Shown here one piece after another: positions 54,258 to 63,796 of a stretch of 64,000 bases of DNA (position 1 is the first letter of the stretch; every line of letters starts with the position of its first letter). The notes beneath the pieces were generated by a model. That model ran no database searches. It was given only the letters and a program-made list of their open reading frames with translations, and had not been told where the DNA came from. Origin of the DNA: JACDAN01 sp963834825 (GTDB taxonomy: Bacteria; Actinomycetota; Thermoleophilia; Gaiellales; Gaiellaceae); contig CAWICZ010000003.1 of assembly GCA_963834825.1 (NCBI GenBank), forward strand, positions 1 through 64,000. The letters run 5' to 3'. Position numbers and translations under genes: made by a program.

Positions 54258-56789
54258 AGCTCTGCCGACTCGTCCGAGTCGTCGTCCCCGCCTTCGCTCT
54301 TGGGCTCGTCAGCGGGAACGGTGACCTTCTCCGGCTCGGGCGGCGCGCCCGGGATGACGGTCATCTCGACCTCGTCGTCCGTGTCGGGCTTCCGGCTGAC
54401 GAGAATCGTCGAGCCAGGCTGGATCGTCCGGCCGAGGACGAAGTCCGCGAGCGGGTCCTCGATGAACCGCTGGATCGCGCGCTTGAGCGGACGGGCGCCC
54501 ATCGTCGGGTCGTAGCCCTTGTCGACGAGCAGCTCCTTGGCGTCGTCGGTGAGCTCGATCTCCGTGTCGTGCTCGCCCATCTGATCCTCGAGCCGCTCCA
54601 TCAGCAGGTCGACGATCTGCAGGATCTCGTCGCGCGTGAGCTTGTGGAAGACGTTGACCTCGTCGATCCGGTTGAGCAGCTCGGGCCGGAAGACCTTCTT
54701 CAGCTCGCCCATGATCCGGTCTTTCATCTCCTCGTAGGAGAGGCCGGAGTCGTCGCCGAGCGAGAAGCCGAGCGTCTGGTTCTTGGAGATCGTCGCGGCG
54801 CCGATGTTCGAGGTCATGATCACGATCGTGTTCCGGAAGTCGACCTTGCGCCCCTGGGCGTCGGTGAGCTTCCCGTCCTCGAGGATCTGGAGCAGGATGT
54901 TGAACACGTCGGGGTGCGCCTTCTCGATCTCGTCGAGCAGCACCACCGAGTACGGCTTCCGGCGGACGGCCTCGGTCAGCTGGCCGCCCTCGTCGTAGCC
55001 GATGTAGCCCGGAGGCGAGCCGACGAGCCGGGACACGGAGTGTTTCTCCATGTACTCCGACATGTCGACCTGGATCATGGCCTCCTCGTCGCCGAACAGG
55101 AACTCGGCGAGCGTACGTGCGAGCTCGGTCTTCCCCACGCCTGACGGGCCGAGGAAGATGAACGAGCCGGTCGGCCGCTTCGGATCCTTGATGCCCGCGC
55201 GGGCGCGGCGGATCGACTTGGAGACGGCGACGATCGCCTCCTCCTGCCCGATCACGCGCTTGTGCAGCTCCTCCTCCATGCGGATCAGCTTCTGGGACTC
55301 GGCCTCGGTCAGCTTGAAGACCGGAATGCCCGTCCACATCGAGACGATGTCGGCGATCTCGTCCTCGCCGATGATCGGCTTCTCGCCGCCCTCCTCGTTC
55401 TGCCAGCTCTCCTCGAGGTCGCGACGCTTCTGCGTCAGCTTGCGCTCCTTGTCGCGAAGCGATGCGGCCTTCTCGAACTCCTGGGCCTCGATCGCCGCTT
55501 CCTTCTCGGCGCGGACCTTCTCGATCTCCTCCTCGAGCTCGCGGTGCCGCGGCGGCGCGCTCATCGTCTTGATGCGCATCCGTGACGCGGCCTCGTCGAT
55601 CAGGTCGATGGCCTTGTCGGGCAGGTGGCGGTCCTGGATGTAACGGTCGGCGAGCACCGCAGCCGCGCGCAGACGCCTCGTCGGAGATCGTGCAGCGGTG
55701 ATGCGCCTCGTAGCGGTCACGGAGACCGCGCAGGATCTCGACCGAGTCGTCCACGGACGGCTCGTCGACCCGGATCTGCTGGAAGCGCCGCTCGAGCGCC
55801 GCGTCGCGCTCCAGGTACTTGCGGTACTCGTCTAGCGTCGTCGCGCCGATCGTCTGGAGCTCGCCGCGGGCGAGCGCCGGCTTCAGGATCGAAGCGGCGT
55901 CGATCGCGCCTTCGGCGGCACCGGCGCCGACGAGGTTATGGAGCTCGTCGATGAACAGGATGATGTCGCCCCGCTGGGTGATTTCCTTCATCACCTTCTT
56001 CAGGCGCTCCTCGAACTCACCGCGGTACTTCGAGCCGGCGACTAGGGCGGCGAGGTCGAGTGTGTAGATCTGCTTGTTCTTCAGGAGCTCGGGCACCTGG
56101 TTCGAGGAGATCCGCGCAGCGAGACCCTCGACGACGGCGGTCTTGCCGACGCCCGGCTCACCGATCAGCACGGGGTTGTTCTTCGTGCGGCGCGACAGGA
56201 TCTGCATCACGCGCTCGATCTCGGTCTGACGGCCGACAACCGGGTCGAGCTTCGCTTCGGCGGCGAGCTTCGTCAGGTTGCGCCCGAACTGGTCGAGCAG
56301 CTTCGAGCTCTTCGCCTTCTCGCCCGCGGCGCCCCCGCCTTGCTGGCGCCGGCCGGGGCCGGAGAGCATGCGGATGATCTCGTTGCGGATCTTCTCGGCG
56401 TCGGCGTCGAAGTCGAGCAGGATGCGTGCAGCGACGCCCTCGTTCTCACGGACGAGGCCGAGCAGGATGTGCTCGGTGCCGATGTAGTTGTGGCCGAGGG
56501 ACAGCGCTTCGCGCAGCGCGAGCTCGAGCACCTTCTTCGCGCGCGGCGTGAACGGGATCTGGCCGGTGGTGACCTCGTCCCCCTGGCCGACGATCCGCGC
56601 GACCTGCGCGCGCACCTCTTCGACGGTGATGTCGAGCGACTCGAGCACACGGGCGGCAAGCCCTTCCTCTTCACGGAGCAGGCCGAGCAGGATGTGCTCC
56701 GTGCCGATGTAGTTGTGCTTCAGCGCACGTGCCTCGTCCTGTGCGAGGACAACAACTTGGCGAGCCCGCTCTGTGAAGCGCTCAAACAA
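54254..56789 (-). pseudogene. clpC: ATP-dependent chaperone/protease subunit ClpC, single frameshift
   Basis: AAA+ unfoldase that feeds ClpP. N-terminal repeat domain (FERFTERARQVVVLAQDEAR, NYIGTEHILLGLLREEEGLA), first ATPase (IGEPGVGKTAVVEG, ILFIDELHNLVGAG), UVR-like middle region and second ATPase (FLGPSGVGKTELARTLAEFL, VLLDEIEKAHPDVFNILLQI). The frame breaks at an extra base at 55673, between ISDEA and LRAAAVLADRYIQDRHLP. The span is 3n+1; removing one base gives an 844-residue ClpC. Start is TTG 56789 with GAAGG ahead. Because ClpC is normally intact in this phylum, a consensus error is likely. Confidence 0.9.
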
Positions 56790-56996
56790 CCTTCGAAGCC
56801 CCCTTCCGCGACATTTCCACTACTCGGCCGGTTCCGCCGGCCTCAGGTCGAAGGTCGGCCCATGGTAGCTCAGGGCTCGGCGTCCACGTCGTCCTCTCCG
56901 AGGATGGCGGCAACTCTTTACGGGCTCGTAACGACATGCTTGTACAAACGTTTCGGCATTCAGGCCGAACTGGTTTAGAGGATCCACTCCGGAAGG

Positions 56997-57002
56997 TAGT
57001 GT
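56997..57002 (+). promoter_or_regulatory. Putative -10 element of the epimerase gene
   Basis: TAGTGT eight bases before GTG 57011. Preceding GGAAGG is too far for a Shine-Dalgarno. Confidence 0.4.
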
Positions 57003-57010
57003 CACCCGCC

Positions 57011-58003
57011 GTGGCCGACCGGACTGCGCTCGTCACCGGAGGAGCCGGATTCATCGGCTCGCACCTCTCGGAGCTGCTGCTCGAACAGGGTTGGGAGGTC
57101 TACGCATTGGATGACCTCTCGACGGGCTCCGAGGCGAACGTCTTCCACCTCTCGCGCAATCCGCGCTTCCACCTCACCGTCGAGTCCGTGCTGTCGGAAT
57201 CCGTCGTCAGCGAGCTCGTCCACCGGAGCGACGTCGTCTACCACCTCGCCGCTGCGGTCGGCGTCCGGCTGATCGTCGAGCAGCCGGGCCGGGCGCTCCT
57301 GACCAACGTTCGAGGAACCGAGAACGTCCTCGAGTACGCCGGCCGGTTCGAGAAGCCCGTGCTCGTCGCTTCGAGCTCCGAGGTCTACGGCGACCATGTC
57401 GCCGAGAACCTTCCGCTCGCCGAAGACGCGCGCCGGATCTACGGGCCCACGACAGCGAAGCGCTGGGCCTACGCAGACTCGAAGGCGATGGACGAGTTCC
57501 TCGCACTCGCCCGGCACGAGGAGCAGGGCCTCCAAAGCGTGATCGCACGCCTGTTCAACACGGTCGGCCCGCGGCAGAGCGGCGAGTACGGGAACGTGAT
57601 CCCGCGTTTCGTCGAGGCGGCGCTCGCGGGCACACCGCTCGAGATCCACGGCGACGGGACGCAGACGCGCTGCTTCTGCCACGTCGCCGACACGACTCGG
57701 GCGCTCGTCGCGCTGATGGAGGATCCCGCGACGAGAGGCGAGATCTACAACGTCGGCTCCACCGAGTCGGTGACGATCCTGGAGTTGGCCGAGCGCGTGC
57801 GTCGCGCCACAGAAAGCTCGTCGGAGCTCCTCTTCGTCCCGTACGAGCAGGTGTACGGGCACGGGATCGACGAGATGTTCCAGCGCATGCCGGCGATCGA
57901 CAAGATCACAGCGGCGGTTGGCTGGGCCCCGACGATCGATCTAGATCGCATCCTCGAAGAAGTCGTCGAAGACGCCCGGCAATCAGCCTGGGCGAGGGCC
58001 TGA
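57011..58003 (+). CDS. NAD-dependent nucleotide-sugar epimerase/dehydratase
   Basis: Extended SDR of 330 aa: TALVTGGAGFIGSHLSELLL, YHLAAAVGVRL, ASSSEVYGDH and the catalytic Tyr-Lys in YADSKAMDEF; GDGTQTRCFCHVADTTRALV binds the sugar nucleotide. Similar to UDP-glucuronate decarboxylases and 4-epimerases. It faces a glycosyltransferase and an acyltransferase gene, suggesting a surface-polysaccharide role. Confidence 0.85.
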   Translation: MADRTALVTGGAGFIGSHLSELLLEQGWEVYALDDLSTGSEANVFHLSRNPRFHLTVESVLSESVVSELVHRSDVVYHLAAAVGVRLIVEQPGRALLTNVRGTENVLEYAGRFEKPVLVASSSEVYGDHVAENLPLAEDARRIYGPTTAKRWAYADSKAMDEFLALARHEEQGLQSVIARLFNTVGPRQSGEYGNVIPRFVEAALAGTPLEIHGDGTQTRCFCHVADTTRALVALMEDPATRGEIYNVGSTESVTILELAERVRRATESSSELLFVPYEQVYGHGIDEMFQRMPAIDKITAAVGWAPTIDLDRILEEVVEDARQSAWARA

Positions 58004-58139
58004 GTCGCTCGGCCAAAACGGACAGCGTTCGGTCTTCGCAGCATGGAGCACAGAGCGATCCGCCGCCGGAGCGGCTTCGCCCCGCGGGAGGCTCACGAAC
58101 AAAGAACCGGTGGACGGAGCAGGCCAGAAGCCGGCTGCA

Positions 58140-59237
58140 TCATCGACGGCGCCTTGTGCTCTCGCCGGTCACCGCCTCGTAAAGCTCGACGAGGCGGTGG
58201 ATGTTTGCCTCCACCGTGAGCTCGAACCGGGCGGCTGCGATGCGGCGACGGAACTCGACCATGTCGATCGCCGATAGCTGCCCGACCAAATCGTCGAACG
58301 TGGCGAGGCTTAGCCCGAGCCCGCCGTCGCAAACCAGCCGCGTGAGCGCGCGGTGCCCCAGCGTCAGCACGGGCAGGCCGCAGCCCACGTACTCGTAAAG
58401 CTTGTTCGGGAGGCAGGTATCGAGGTGCGCCCCGTTCAGCGCGGAGTTGAAGCCGGCCCAGCCGAAATCGTACGCAGGCAGCCCCGCGAGCAATCGCAAG
58501 GGCGGAAGCGTCGCATGCACGCGCAAGCCCGGCAGCGCGGCCGCGAGCTGGGCGTACACCGGCACGGCCCGCGATGGGTAGACGTCGAGGGATAAGCCCT
58601 CGCCCACGATCGCCCGAAAGATCCCGCACAGGTCGTAGTGGCCGCCGTTCGTGGAGAGGGTTCCCTGGTAGACGAGATGCGGGGGGTGGCCGTTCCTGCG
58701 CTCCGGAGGCGGCAAGACCGACGGCAAATCGCGCCGCAGCGCGTAGTTCGCGAACGCGAGCGTCGGCGCCCTCACGTGGTAGCGGGCGTGGATCTCCTCC
58801 AAGAGCTCCTCCGAGACCGCCACCAGCGCGGAACACTCCTCGACCGCAAGTTGCTCGAGCACGAGCGGCTCGTCCGGCTCCAGGAAGCCGTGCTCGTAGG
58901 GGGTCTGCCTGAGGCTCTGGAGGTCGTGGACATCGTGGACGACCGGGACGTGGCCGGAGAAGAGTTCGAGCGCGACTGCGGTGAGCGAGTCCGGGAGGTT
59001 GTGGCTGTGGATGAGATCCGGGCGAAACTCCTCGCCCGCGGCTCGCAGGCCTTGGATGGGCTCCGAGCCGAGGTTCCACCAGCGCTCGAAGAGCTCGTCA
59101 CCTGACCCGTACGACTCACTCAGCGTCTTGCCTTGATAGGCGAAGCCGAGACGGATCCACGGGTACGCCGTGCGCAACGCAGCCGCGTACTTGAGGGCCC
59201 GCACGCACGGCTGCTGCTGCAAGAAGAGGATGCGCAT
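58140..59237 (-). CDS. Glycosyltransferase, GT4-like
   Basis: A 365-residue GT-B protein: MRILFLQQQPCVRALKYAAA start, LIHSHNLPDSLTAVALELF, VVHDVHDLQS, then LVAVSEELLEE and the donor-binding CLPNKLYEYVGCGLPVL with the Glu of EX7E-like type. The acceptor is unknown. Its ATG overlaps by one base the TGA of the acyltransferase gene upstream, so they form an operon. Confidence 0.85.
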   Translation of the reverse strand: MRILFLQQQPCVRALKYAAALRTAYPWIRLGFAYQGKTLSESYGSGDELFERWWNLGSEPIQGLRAAGEEFRPDLIHSHNLPDSLTAVALELFSGHVPVVHDVHDLQSLRQTPYEHGFLEPDEPLVLEQLAVEECSALVAVSEELLEEIHARYHVRAPTLAFANYALRRDLPSVLPPPERRNGHPPHLVYQGTLSTNGGHYDLCGIFRAIVGEGLSLDVYPSRAVPVYAQLAAALPGLRVHATLPPLRLLAGLPAYDFGWAGFNSALNGAHLDTCLPNKLYEYVGCGLPVLTLGHRALTRLVCDGGLGLSLATFDDLVGQLSAIDMVEFRRRIAAARFELTVEANIHRLVELYEAVTGESTRRRR

Positions 59238-59686
59238 CAGCGGCTCTTGATCACGCGCGCGGGGTTGCCAACGGCGACGCAGTTCGGTTCGAGCTCGCCG
59301 GCGACGACGCTCCCTGCCCCGACGACACAGCCACGCCCGAGACGGGCACCCGGGAGGATGCAGACGCCCATCCCGATCCAGCAATCGGCCTCGATTTCGA
59401 CGGGCCGCTTCTCCCAGCCCTGGTCGAGGATGGGACGATCCGGATCGAACCGGTGATTCGCCGTATGGATCATTGCGTAGGGACCGATGATCGTGCGGTC
59501 GCCGATCCGCAGGCCGCCGTAGCCGTTCACGTAGCAGCCGTAGTTGAAGCCGACCTCATCACCGAGCTCGACTTGATCGCCGTTCAGCCAGACGATCAGG
59601 TCGAGGTAGAAGCAACCCTCGCCGACGCGCTTGGCGTCGTGCGGACGGAAAGGAATCACCCGCTTCGAGCGCTCAGTGATCATCAT
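59237..59686 (-). CDS. Hexapeptide-repeat acyltransferase
   Basis: About 150 residues of left-handed beta-helix repeats (VGFNYGCYVNGYGGLRIGDR, IGPYAMIHTANHRF, DCWIGMGVCILPGARLGRGC, VVGAGSVVAGELEPNCVAVG) ending in NPARVIKSR, like WcaF/maltose-O-acetyltransferases. Catalytic His is in HTANHRF. Probably O-acetylates a polysaccharide precursor. ATG 59686 or 59683 is the start; the preceding in-frame residues look non-conserved. Confidence 0.85.
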   Translation of the reverse strand: MMITERSKRVIPFRPHDAKRVGEGCFYLDLIVWLNGDQVELGDEVGFNYGCYVNGYGGLRIGDRTIIGPYAMIHTANHRFDPDRPILDQGWEKRPVEIEADCWIGMGVCILPGARLGRGCVVGAGSVVAGELEPNCVAVGNPARVIKSR

Positions 59687-59828
59687 CGAGACCCTCCCCT
59701 CCCCTCCCTCGGGTCGCCAACCTGACGAGCGCACAGGATTCTGGCGGGTCGCCGTCTCCCGTGCTTCGCGGCCCGCCTGGCACCGGACTGGGCTTCAAAG
59801 GACCGAGGTGCGCTTAGCCCCGCGTGGG

Positions 59829-61190
59829 TCAGCGCGGACGCAAGGCGGGGAACAGGATCACGTCGCGGATCGTGTCGCGGCCGGTCAGCACCATCGCGAG
59901 GCGGTCGATGCCTAGACCGAGACCGCCTGTCGGCGGCATCCCGTAAGCAAGCGCTTCGACGTAGTCGGGATCTCCCGGCTCGCCGCCCGCCTCGACCGCC
60001 TGCTGCGCGAAACGCTCGGCCTGCTCGTCCGGGTCGTTGATCTCGGTGAAGGCGTTGCCGAGCTCCATCCCCCCGACGAAGTACTCGAACCGCTCGACGA
60101 TCGACGGATCGTCGTCCGTGGCGCGGGCGAACGGCGACAGCTCGACCGGATAGTCGTGGAGGATGGTCGGCTCGATCAGAGACGGCTCGACGAACGAGCT
60201 CAATGCGTGGTCGACGAGCTTCGCCCAGCTGTCGTCGGCCGAGGTGTCGACGTCCCGCTCGTTGAGCCCCGTCCGTAACTCGGCCTCGTCACGGGTCCAG
60301 AGCCCCTCCGCCTCGAGCGCGTCGATGAGCTTGACGCGCTTCCACGGGGCGGCCAGATCGACCTCGTGGCCTCGGAACTCGACTCGCGTCGTGCCGATCA
60401 CGTCGTGGGCGACCGTGGAGACCAGCTGCTCGATCCGCTCCATCGTGTCTCGGTAGTCGGCATACGCCTCGTACCACTCCACCATCGTGAACTCGGGAGC
60501 GTGCTTGTACGAGACGCTCTCGTTGCGGAAGTCGCGTCCGAGCTCGTACACGCGGTCGAGCCCGCCCACGATCAGCCGCTTGAGGTAGAGCTCCGTCGCG
60601 ATGCGCAGGTAGACGTCGGCGTCCAGCTCGTTCGAGTGGGTGACGAACGGCTCGGCGAACGCGCCCCCGTAGCGCGGCTGGAGGACCGGCGTCTCGACCT
60701 CGACGAAACCCCAATCGTCGAGCTGTCTACGGATCGCCGTCACCATTCGAGCCCGGGTCTCGAAGTCCGCGCGCGTCTCGTCGTTCATCAGCAGGTCGAG
60801 GTAGCGCTGGCGGTAGCGCGCCTCGACGTCTTTGAGTCCGTGGAACGTGTCCGGAAGCGGGCGCTGGATCTTCGCCAGGAGGACGAGCTCGTCGACCGCC
60901 AACGACGGCTCCCCGCGCTTGGTGCGTGCAGCCCGACCGGCCGCGCCGACGATGTCGCCGAGGGCGACGTCAATGGGGCCTGTCCGCTCTGCCGCGCACA
61001 GGAGCTGAATTCGGCCGGAGCGGTCGACGAGGTCTAGGAAGACGAGCTTCCCCATGTCCCGCCGGGCCATCACCCTCCCCGCCACGCGCCGCGTCTCGGC
61101 AGCCTCCTCCCCGGGCTCGAGCGGCTCAGCCTCGGCCCGAACCGCCGCGATCTCGACCCGATCGGGAAACCGCTTGGGCAAGCCGGCCAT
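59829..61190 (-). CDS. lysS: Lysine-tRNA ligase, class II
   Basis: 453 residues: OB-fold anticodon domain (VAGRVMARRDMGKLVFLDLV), motif 1 (FVEVETPVLQPRYGGAFAEP), motif 2 (ELGRDFRNESVSYKHAPEFT) and motif 3 (PPTGGLGLGIDRLAMVLTG). Lies upstream of the polysaccharide genes and clpC, as lysS does in Bacillota. Leaderless -10 element precedes the ATG. Confidence 0.95.
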   Translation of the reverse strand: MAGLPKRFPDRVEIAAVRAEAEPLEPGEEAAETRRVAGRVMARRDMGKLVFLDLVDRSGRIQLLCAAERTGPIDVALGDIVGAAGRAARTKRGEPSLAVDELVLLAKIQRPLPDTFHGLKDVEARYRQRYLDLLMNDETRADFETRARMVTAIRRQLDDWGFVEVETPVLQPRYGGAFAEPFVTHSNELDADVYLRIATELYLKRLIVGGLDRVYELGRDFRNESVSYKHAPEFTMVEWYEAYADYRDTMERIEQLVSTVAHDVIGTTRVEFRGHEVDLAAPWKRVKLIDALEAEGLWTRDEAELRTGLNERDVDTSADDSWAKLVDHALSSFVEPSLIEPTILHDYPVELSPFARATDDDPSIVERFEYFVGGMELGNAFTEINDPDEQAERFAQQAVEAGGEPGDPDYVEALAYGMPPTGGLGLGIDRLAMVLTGRDTIRDVILFPALRPR

Positions 61191-61198
61191 GGCGCGCG

Positions 61199-61204
61199 AG
61201 TCTA
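61199..61204 (-). promoter_or_regulatory. Putative -10 element of lysS
   Basis: TAGACT on the minus strand eight bases before the lysS ATG. Confidence 0.45.
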
Positions 61205-61328
61205 GTGAGGTCGCCCGACGCGGAACGCGCTGTGCCCGTTCCGCCTTAACGGCTCCTGGAGAAGGAAGTGTCGCCGAGCCAGTGGGCCGCGCGGCGCGAA
61301 GCGCCGCCCACCCTCGCGGGTCTGGAAT

Positions 61329-61354
61329 CGCCGAAAGTCGTGAGACTTTCGGCG
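61329..61354 (-). terminator. Hairpin after greA
   Basis: CGCCGAAAGTC and GACTTTCGGCG are perfect 11-base arms around GTGA, just after the greA stop. No T-run is visible. Confidence 0.65.
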
Positions 61355-61362
61355 AAAGGCGG

Positions 61363-61839
61363 CTATGCCGCCTTGATCTCGAGGATCTTGTACTTCAGGG
61401 CCTTGCCTCGGGGCGTGGTCACCGAGACGGTCTCGCCCTTCTTCTTGCCGAGGATCGCGCGGCCGACCGGCGACTCGTTCGAGAGCTTCTGCTCGGACGG
61501 GTTCGCCTCCGCCGAGCCGACGATGTGGTACTCGACGGTCTCCTTGGCGGCGACGTCACGGAGCCGGACCTTGGAGCCGACACTGACGAAGTCCTTCGAG
61601 ATCTCCTTCTTGTCGATCACACGAGCGGCCATGAGGCGTTCCTGGAGCTGGGCGATCCGGTGCTCCAACATCGCCTGCTCGTTCTTCGCGTGGTCGTATT
61701 CGGCGTTCTCGGTGATGTCGCCGAACTCGCGCGCGATCCGGATCCGGTCCGCGACCTCTCTGCGCTTCTCCGTCGAGAGCTGCTCGATCTCTTCCTTCAG
61801 CTTCTTGTAACCCTCGGGGGTGAGGATCACTTCCTTCAC
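61363..61839 (-). CDS. greA: Transcription elongation factor GreA
   Basis: Rescues backtracked RNA polymerase by stimulating transcript cleavage. 158 aa with the coiled-coil N-terminus (VILTPEGYKKLKEEIEQLST; acidic tip DITENAEYDHAKNEQ) and the FKBP-like C-terminus (VSVGSKVRLRDVAAKETVEY, PVGRAILGKKKGETVSVTTP). Upstream of lysS in the same orientation but separated by a hairpin. Confidence 0.95.
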   Translation of the reverse strand: MKEVILTPEGYKKLKEEIEQLSTEKRREVADRIRIAREFGDITENAEYDHAKNEQAMLEHRIAQLQERLMAARVIDKKEISKDFVSVGSKVRLRDVAAKETVEYHIVGSAEANPSEQKLSNESPVGRAILGKKKGETVSVTTPRGKALKYKILEIKAA

Positions 61840-61943
61840 GACAGGCCTCCTCAGTGCCTAAAGAAAAAAGGCGTGGGCCCAAATCGGCCCTCGCGGGGGC
61901 GGCATGGTACCTGCGCGACCGGATGGCGTCAAACCCTGTGGGC

Positions 61944-61949
61944 TAGGCT
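61944..61949 (+). promoter_or_regulatory. Putative -10 element of dusB
   Basis: TAGGCT ten bases before the GTG at 61960; no Shine-Dalgarno. Confidence 0.4.
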
Positions 61950-61959
61950 TTCGCGCTCT

Positions 61960-63018
61960 GTGCAGGTGAATCTCTCCGCCCCGTGGGCGATCGGGCCGGT
62001 CCAGATCCCGACCCGCGTCGTTCTCGCCCCGATGGCAGGCGTGAGCGTGCAGGCGTTTCGCCGCCAGGGACGCCGCTTCGGAGCCGGGCTCGTGTGCTCG
62101 GAGATGGTCAGTTGCGCCGGACTGGAGCATCGAAACGAGCGCACGCTCGGGTACCTGCGGATCGCCTCCGACGAGCACCCACTCGCCGTCCAGATCTTCG
62201 GCTCGCACCCGTCGACGATGGCCGACGCGGCTCGGATGGTCGAGGCCGCCGGCGCGGATCTCGTCGACATCAACTTCGGCTGCCCGGTGCGGAAGGTGAC
62301 GAAGACCGGCGCAGGCGCGACTCTGCTCGAGGATCCGGGCCGCGCGACTGCGATCGTCGCGGCGGTCGCCGAAGCAGTCTCTGTCCCGGTGACCGTGAAG
62401 ATGCGACGTGGGCTCGACAACGGCTCGCGCACGTGTCTCGACCTCGGTCCGCGACTCGTGGATGCGGGTGCCGCCTCGCTGACGCTCCATCCGCGCTCGG
62501 CCAAGCAGATGTACACGGGCGAAGCCGACCATTCGCTGACCGCCGAGCTCGTCGAGAGGGTCGGCGTTCCGGTGATTGCGTCCGGTGACATCACCTCGAA
62601 GGCGCGCGCACAGACGCTCCTCGCCACGACTGGCGCGGACGCGGTCATGGTCGGCCGCGCCGCTCAGGGCAACCCATGGGCAATCCGGGAGATCGTCGGC
62701 GAGTCGGACGTGGAGCCGTCCCGCGAGGAGGTCGTCGCCGAGCTCGTGCTCTTCATCCGCGAGACCGCACGCGAGCTTGGCGAGCAGCGGGCGACGAGCT
62801 TCCTGAAGAAGTTCTACGGCTGGTACCTCGGCCGTGGCCGCTTCCCGCGGCCGTTCAAGCAGGAGCTGACTCAATTGGCGACGCTCGACGAGGTCGAGGA
62901 ACGCCTTATCGCCGCCGCTCCGGGAGCAGCGTTCGTGCTGGCTCGGCTGGAGCAGGAGCATCCCCGGCTCGACGAGGTCGAGCTCGACCTTCCGATCTCG
63001 ATTTACGGAGGCGGGTAG
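61960..63018 (+). CDS. dusB: tRNA-dihydrouridine synthase, DusB type
   Basis: Flavoenzyme that reduces uridines in tRNA. The 352-residue TIM barrel has VVLAPMAGVSVQAFRRQGRR, FGCPVRKVTKTGAGATLLED with the catalytic Cys, VTVKMRRGLD and LHPRSAKQMYTGEADH, and ends in a helical tRNA-binding domain (FLKKFYGWYLGRGR). GTG at 61960 or 61966 is the start. Close to lysS as in the yacF-lysS order of Bacillus. Confidence 0.93.
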   Translation: MQVNLSAPWAIGPVQIPTRVVLAPMAGVSVQAFRRQGRRFGAGLVCSEMVSCAGLEHRNERTLGYLRIASDEHPLAVQIFGSHPSTMADAARMVEAAGADLVDINFGCPVRKVTKTGAGATLLEDPGRATAIVAAVAEAVSVPVTVKMRRGLDNGSRTCLDLGPRLVDAGAASLTLHPRSAKQMYTGEADHSLTAELVERVGVPVIASGDITSKARAQTLLATTGADAVMVGRAAQGNPWAIREIVGESDVEPSREEVVAELVLFIRETARELGEQRATSFLKKFYGWYLGRGRFPRPFKQELTQLATLDEVEERLIAAAPGAAFVLARLEQEHPRLDEVELDLPISIYGGG

Positions 63019-63040
63019 CCGGAAGCGGGCCGGCCGGCCC

Positions 63041-63793
63041 TCACGCGGCGTTCAGGCCCCAGATCAGGCGCAGGCCCTCCAGCGTCAGGAACGGGTCGAC
63101 GGCCTCGATGACCCGAGAGTGCGGTGCGATCAGATCGGCGAGCCCGCCGGTCGCGACCGCGCGCGCCTCGACCCCGAGCTCGCCGCGAATGCGCCTGACG
63201 ATCTCGTCCGCCTGTCCGGCGAAGCCGTAAACGAGGCCTGACTGAAGCGCGGCCCCCGTCGTCTTGCCGATCACGGTCGCCGGTGCGGAGAAGTCGACGC
63301 TGAAAAGCCGGGCGGCACGCGCGAACAGCGCGTCCATCGAGACCTCGATTCCTGGTGCGAGCACGCCGCCGACGTACTCGCCCTCCGGCGAAACGACGTC
63401 GAAATTCGTCGAGGTCCCGAAGTCGACGACGATGCAGGGCGGGCCGTAACGCGCCAGTGCCGCGACTGCGTTCGCGATCCGGTCAGGGCCCACCTCCCTC
63501 GGATCGTCGTAGCGAATCTGGATCCCTGTCTTCGCCCCAGGCCCGACGACGAGAATCCTGGCGCCGACCCAGCGGGTGGCGAAGTCTTCGTACGAGCGAA
63601 CGAGCGTGGGAACCGTGCAGGCGAGACAAATGCCGTCGACCGTCTCGAAATCGACGAGCCCCGACACGAGGACGCCGAGCTCGTCGCCCGTCCGGTCCGG
63701 CTCGGTGGCGATGCGGCGCGTCTCACCGAGCCGGTCGTTCTCGAACAGACCGAGGACGGTCTGCGTGTTTCCGACGTCTATCGCGAGCAGCAG
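63041..63793 (-). CDS. coaX: Type III pantothenate kinase
   Basis: First step of coenzyme A synthesis, potassium-dependent CoaX type, 250 aa: LLAIDVGNTQTVLGLF (phosphate loop), GPDRIANAVAAL, VVDFGTSTNFD and ATGGLADLI. An in-frame stop (63797-63799) lies one codon before CTG 63793, so the gene must begin with CTG; the next GTG start (MSGLVDFETV) would delete the whole phosphate loop. This is the clearest CTG start in the window. Confidence 0.9.
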   Translation of the reverse strand: MLLAIDVGNTQTVLGLFENDRLGETRRIATEPDRTGDELGVLVSGLVDFETVDGICLACTVPTLVRSYEDFATRWVGARILVVGPGAKTGIQIRYDDPREVGPDRIANAVAALARYGPPCIVVDFGTSTNFDVVSPEGEYVGGVLAPGIEVSMDALFARAARLFSVDFSAPATVIGKTTGAALQSGLVYGFAGQADEIVRRIRGELGVEARAVATGGLADLIAPHSRVIEAVDPFLTLEGLRLIWGLNAA

Positions 63794-63796
63794 TGT

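Noticed and set aside
54309..56789. The minus-strand frame continuing for 826 codons through clpC beyond the frameshift.
   Set aside because: After about 55673 the translation is arginine-rich nonsense. The genuine ClpC sequence continues in the other frame down to 54254.
59829..61362. T-box leader for lysS or cysS.
   Set aside because: No specifier loop or T-box consensus; lysS has a -10 element eight bases before its ATG.
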